NCBI RefSeq assembly: GCF_034119425.1
Contig: NZ_JAWUEL010000002.1
Span: forward strand, 1 to 64,000
Length of the DNA: 64,000 nt
Direction of reading: 5' to 3'
DNA from: Actinotignum schaalii_C
GTDB lineage: Bacteria; Actinomycetota; Actinomycetes; Actinomycetales; Actinomycetaceae
The notes below the pieces were generated by a model. It made no database searches. It saw nothing but the letters and a program-made list of their open reading frames with translations, and was not told the origin of the DNA. The translations under genes were made by a program, and so were the position numbers. Numbering within the stretch: the first letter of the stretch is position 1; each line of letters starts with the position of its first letter. Of this stretch, positions 61,997-64,000 are shown piece by piece.

Positions 61997-63427
61997 TTAG
62001 GCAACGCCCGTTTCTTCACCGATCTTGTGAACACGCAGGGTGTTGGTGGAGCCGGCCACACCCGAGGGCATACCGGCCACGATCACCACGCGGTCACCGA
62101 CCTGGGCGCGGCCCAGTTCGAGAAGACGGTCTTCCACCTGCTGCACCATTTCGTCCGTGGTGGCAGCCGAATGATCCACCGTATAGGTTTCACTGCCCCA
62201 CAGCACGGCAAGCTGGTTGCGGACCTTCTCCGAAGGAGTGAAGTTGATGATCGGCAGGCGGGAGCGGTTGCGTGCCACGCGGCGGGCGGTATGCCCGGTT
62301 TCCGTGAAGACCACAACTGCCTTGACACCCAGGGCTTCACCGATGTCCAGAGCGGAGCGGGTGAGAACACCGTTGCGGGTGCGATGCAGAGAAGAGAGCT
62401 GCGGGATCTGCTCCAGGCCGTGTTCCTCCGTGTAGGAAACGATGGAGGCCATGGTCTTCACGCACTCAATCGGGTAGAGACCCACCGAGGTTTCCCCGGA
62501 AAGCATAACGGCATCCGCACCGTCCAGAATGGCATTGGCGCAGTCAGAAGCCTCAGCGCGGGTGGGCCGCGGGTTCTGGATCATGGATTCGAGAACCTGG
62601 GTGGCCAGAATAACCGGCTTGGCACGCTTGCGGGCCAGCGAAATGGCTTCCTTCTGCACCAGCGGAACCTGCTCGAGGGGCAGTTCCACGCCGAGGTCAC
62701 CGCGGGCAACCATAATGCCGTCGAAGGCCTGGACGATGTCATCCAGGTTGGCCACGGCCTGCGGCTTTTCGATCTTGGCGATAACGGGCAGGTGGATGCC
62801 CTCTTCGTCCATGATGCGGTGGACATCGTCAATATCCTTGGCATCACGCACGAAGGAAAGCGCGATAAGATCCGCACCGTAGTTGAGACCCCAACGCAGA
62901 TCCTCTTCATCCTTTTCGGACATGGCAGGAACGGACACCGCCACACCGGGAAGATTAATACCCTTGTTATTGGACACGGGACCGGGGACTTCCACGCGGG
63001 TGACCACGTCAGTTCCGTCCACAACTTCCACGACACGCACGGAGACCTTGCCATCGTCGATCAAGAGCACATCGCCGGGGTTGCAATCGCCCGCCAAGCC
63101 CTTGAAAGTGGTGGAGCAGATATCCTTCGTGCCGGGGATATCGCGGGTGGTGATGGTGAAGGTATCGCCCACGTTCAGCTGAACCGGGCCTTCGGCAAAA
63201 CGGCCGAGACGGATCTTCGGGCCCTGCAAATCAACGAGTACCGCAACCGGGATACCCAGTTCCTTCGCGGCGGCGCGCACATTATCAATGCGCTTTTCGT
63301 GTTCTTCATGCGAACCGTGGGAGGCGTTAATACGCGCCACGTTCATGCCGGCTTTAACAAGTTCAAGGATTTGATCGTAGGTATCCGTAGCAGGACCCAA
63401 CGTACACACAATTCTAGCTCTACGCAT
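61997..63427 (-). CDS. pyk: Pyruvate kinase
   Basis: A 476-residue enzyme converting PEP and ADP to pyruvate and ATP. MRRARIVCTLGPATDTYDQI at the start, RINASHGSHEEH, FDGIMVARGDLGVELPLEQVPLVQK (active site, about 230-255) and AVMLSGETSVGLYPIECV are diagnostic. The start at 63427 (GATAGGAAAC upstream) is the conserved one; the upstream open frame adds 15 unrelated residues. Confidence 0.97.
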   Translation of the reverse strand: MRRARIVCTLGPATDTYDQILELVKAGMNVARINASHGSHEEHEKRIDNVRAAAKELGIPVAVLVDLQGPKIRLGRFAEGPVQLNVGDTFTITTRDIPGTKDICSTTFKGLAGDCNPGDVLLIDDGKVSVRVVEVVDGTDVVTRVEVPGPVSNNKGINLPGVAVSVPAMSEKDEEDLRWGLNYGADLIALSFVRDAKDIDDVHRIMDEEGIHLPVIAKIEKPQAVANLDDIVQAFDGIMVARGDLGVELPLEQVPLVQKEAISLARKRAKPVILATQVLESMIQNPRPTRAEASDCANAILDGADAVMLSGETSVGLYPIECVKTMASIVSYTEEHGLEQIPQLSSLHRTRNGVLTRSALDIGEALGVKAVVVFTETGHTARRVARNRSRLPIINFTPSEKVRNQLAVLWGSETYTVDHSAATTDEMVQQVEDRLLELGRAQVGDRVVIVAGMPSGVAGSTNTLRVHKIGEETGVA

Positions 63428-63587
63428 GTTTCCTATCTTACCCGAGTGCCCTGTTTCCCCATCGGGACTCAAGGCACTCGTCCTGGTAAATATGCACCGT
63501 TATGAGCCCCGCTCCCGGAGCTCATCTTTACGCTAGCGCACGGTTCGGGCAGCGGCTTCACCCGTTCACTGAGCGGTTACCCACGCC

Positions 63588-64000
63588 CTATTCGGATTCC
63601 TTTGCCGCGGTGGCGGAATCGTTTTTACTTGCAATCCCGGGAGTTTCCATTTTTTCATGCACAGCGGCGGCTGCGCCCGCTGCGGCGTCGTTGTTCTGTG
63701 ACGTGTCGATTCCCTCAGTTTCTGGCTCGGGGCGGGCCCGCAACCACACGTGATCGCGAGAAGAATCACGCATATAGGCGCGTCGTAGGATAACGAGGGC
63801 AATGATCCCGCCGAGTAAAACGAGAAGCGATGTCCAAACATTGAGGCGTAAACCAGCAACGAGGTGCGCCGGATCGATACGCAGGTTTTCAATCCACACT
63901 CTGCCGAGAGTGTAAGCGATGACATATGCGGCAAAAAGCTGCCCGGCCACCAGGTGGAAGCGCTTTTCAAGGAGAAGAAGTACGACGGCGCCACCTAGGC
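63588..64000 (-). CDS. lgt: Prolipoprotein diacylglyceryl transferase, 3' part
   Basis: The reading frame is open to the window edge, so the N-terminal part lies to the right. The visible portion contains LEKRFHLVAGQLFAAYVIAYT followed by LGRVWIENLRIDPAHLVAGLRLN, the conserved final helices of Lgt, then NVWTSLLVLLGGIIALVIL. A polar tail of about 50 residues (ending SATAAKESE) follows, as in other actinobacterial Lgt proteins. It attaches diacylglycerol to lipoprotein cysteines at the membrane. Placement before pyk is usual. Confidence 0.9.
   Translation of the reverse strand, partial: LGGAVVLLLLEKRFHLVAGQLFAAYVIAYTLGRVWIENLRIDPAHLVAGLRLNVWTSLLVLLGGIIALVILRRAYMRDSSRDHVWLRARPEPETEGIDTSQNNDAAAGAAAAVHEKMETPGIASKNDSATAAKESE

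Noticed and set aside
61910..63505. 531-codon plus-strand open frame
   Set aside because: Antisense to pyk, whose motifs are complete.

Overview
The window looks like a chromosome segment of a moderately GC-rich actinobacterium, most plausibly in or near the Actinomycetaceae. This is inferred from its gene content (whiA, opcA, a PdtaR-type ANTAR regulator, a ParA-scpA-scpB-rluB-tyrA-cmk-der cluster), from frequent GTG starts and 1-4 base gene overlaps, and from the conserved run lgt-pyk-pdtaR-polA-rpsA-coaE-uvrB-terC-uvrA-uvrC-rapZ-yvcK-whiA-gap-pgk-tpiA-secG. The species cannot be named from sequence reading alone.

The left end (1-5160) is accessory DNA. After a possible insertion-sequence end and a hairpin come two membrane-protein genes (712-1659). 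Next is an AT-richer island on the minus strand (about 1683-5000). It holds three tandem copies of a two-gene cassette, followed by a DUF4417-family gene. Each cassette pairs a small basic protein resembling the polymorphic-toxin type 50 domain with an acidic partner that is a likely immunity protein. All genes are translationally coupled. The middle toxin is frameshifted while its partner is intact. This island is the best candidate for an undescribed system in the window.

From 5162 to 10717 is a deoxyribose-type catabolic operon: deoC, an MFS sugar permease, a DUF4432 mutarotase-like protein and a PfkB kinase, with a SorC-family regulator upstream. Then come ppc, a TetR regulator, a tandem ABM-domain protein, azlCD and a large membrane protein (10934-18046). 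At 18768-23198 is a hexuronate operon (uxuB-uxuA-eda-kdgK) transcribed away from an IclR regulator. Two matching palindromes lie in the shared intergenic region.

From 24512 to 31838 is the compact operon xerD-parA-scpA-scpB-rluB-tyrA-cmk-der (chromosome segregation, cell-cycle GTPase, nucleotide and aromatic amino-acid metabolism). tkt, zwf and opcA point right (32013-36830) and meet the minus-strand glycolytic genes at a 17-bp hairpin. The rest is mostly minus-strand core genes: glycolysis (secG, tpiA, pgk, gap, pyk), the whiA-yvcK-rapZ-uvrC group, excision repair (uvrA, uvrB), terC behind a probable manganese riboswitch, a gntP-mutarotase pair, coaE, rpsA, polA, pdtaR, tRNA-Leu(CAA) and the 3' part of lgt, which is cut by the window edge.

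Together the metabolic genes feed deoxyribose, hexuronates and gluconate-like acids into lower glycolysis and the pentose-phosphate pathway. The 10-base word GCGSCGTCGT recurs at least 16 times on both strands, far more than base composition predicts.
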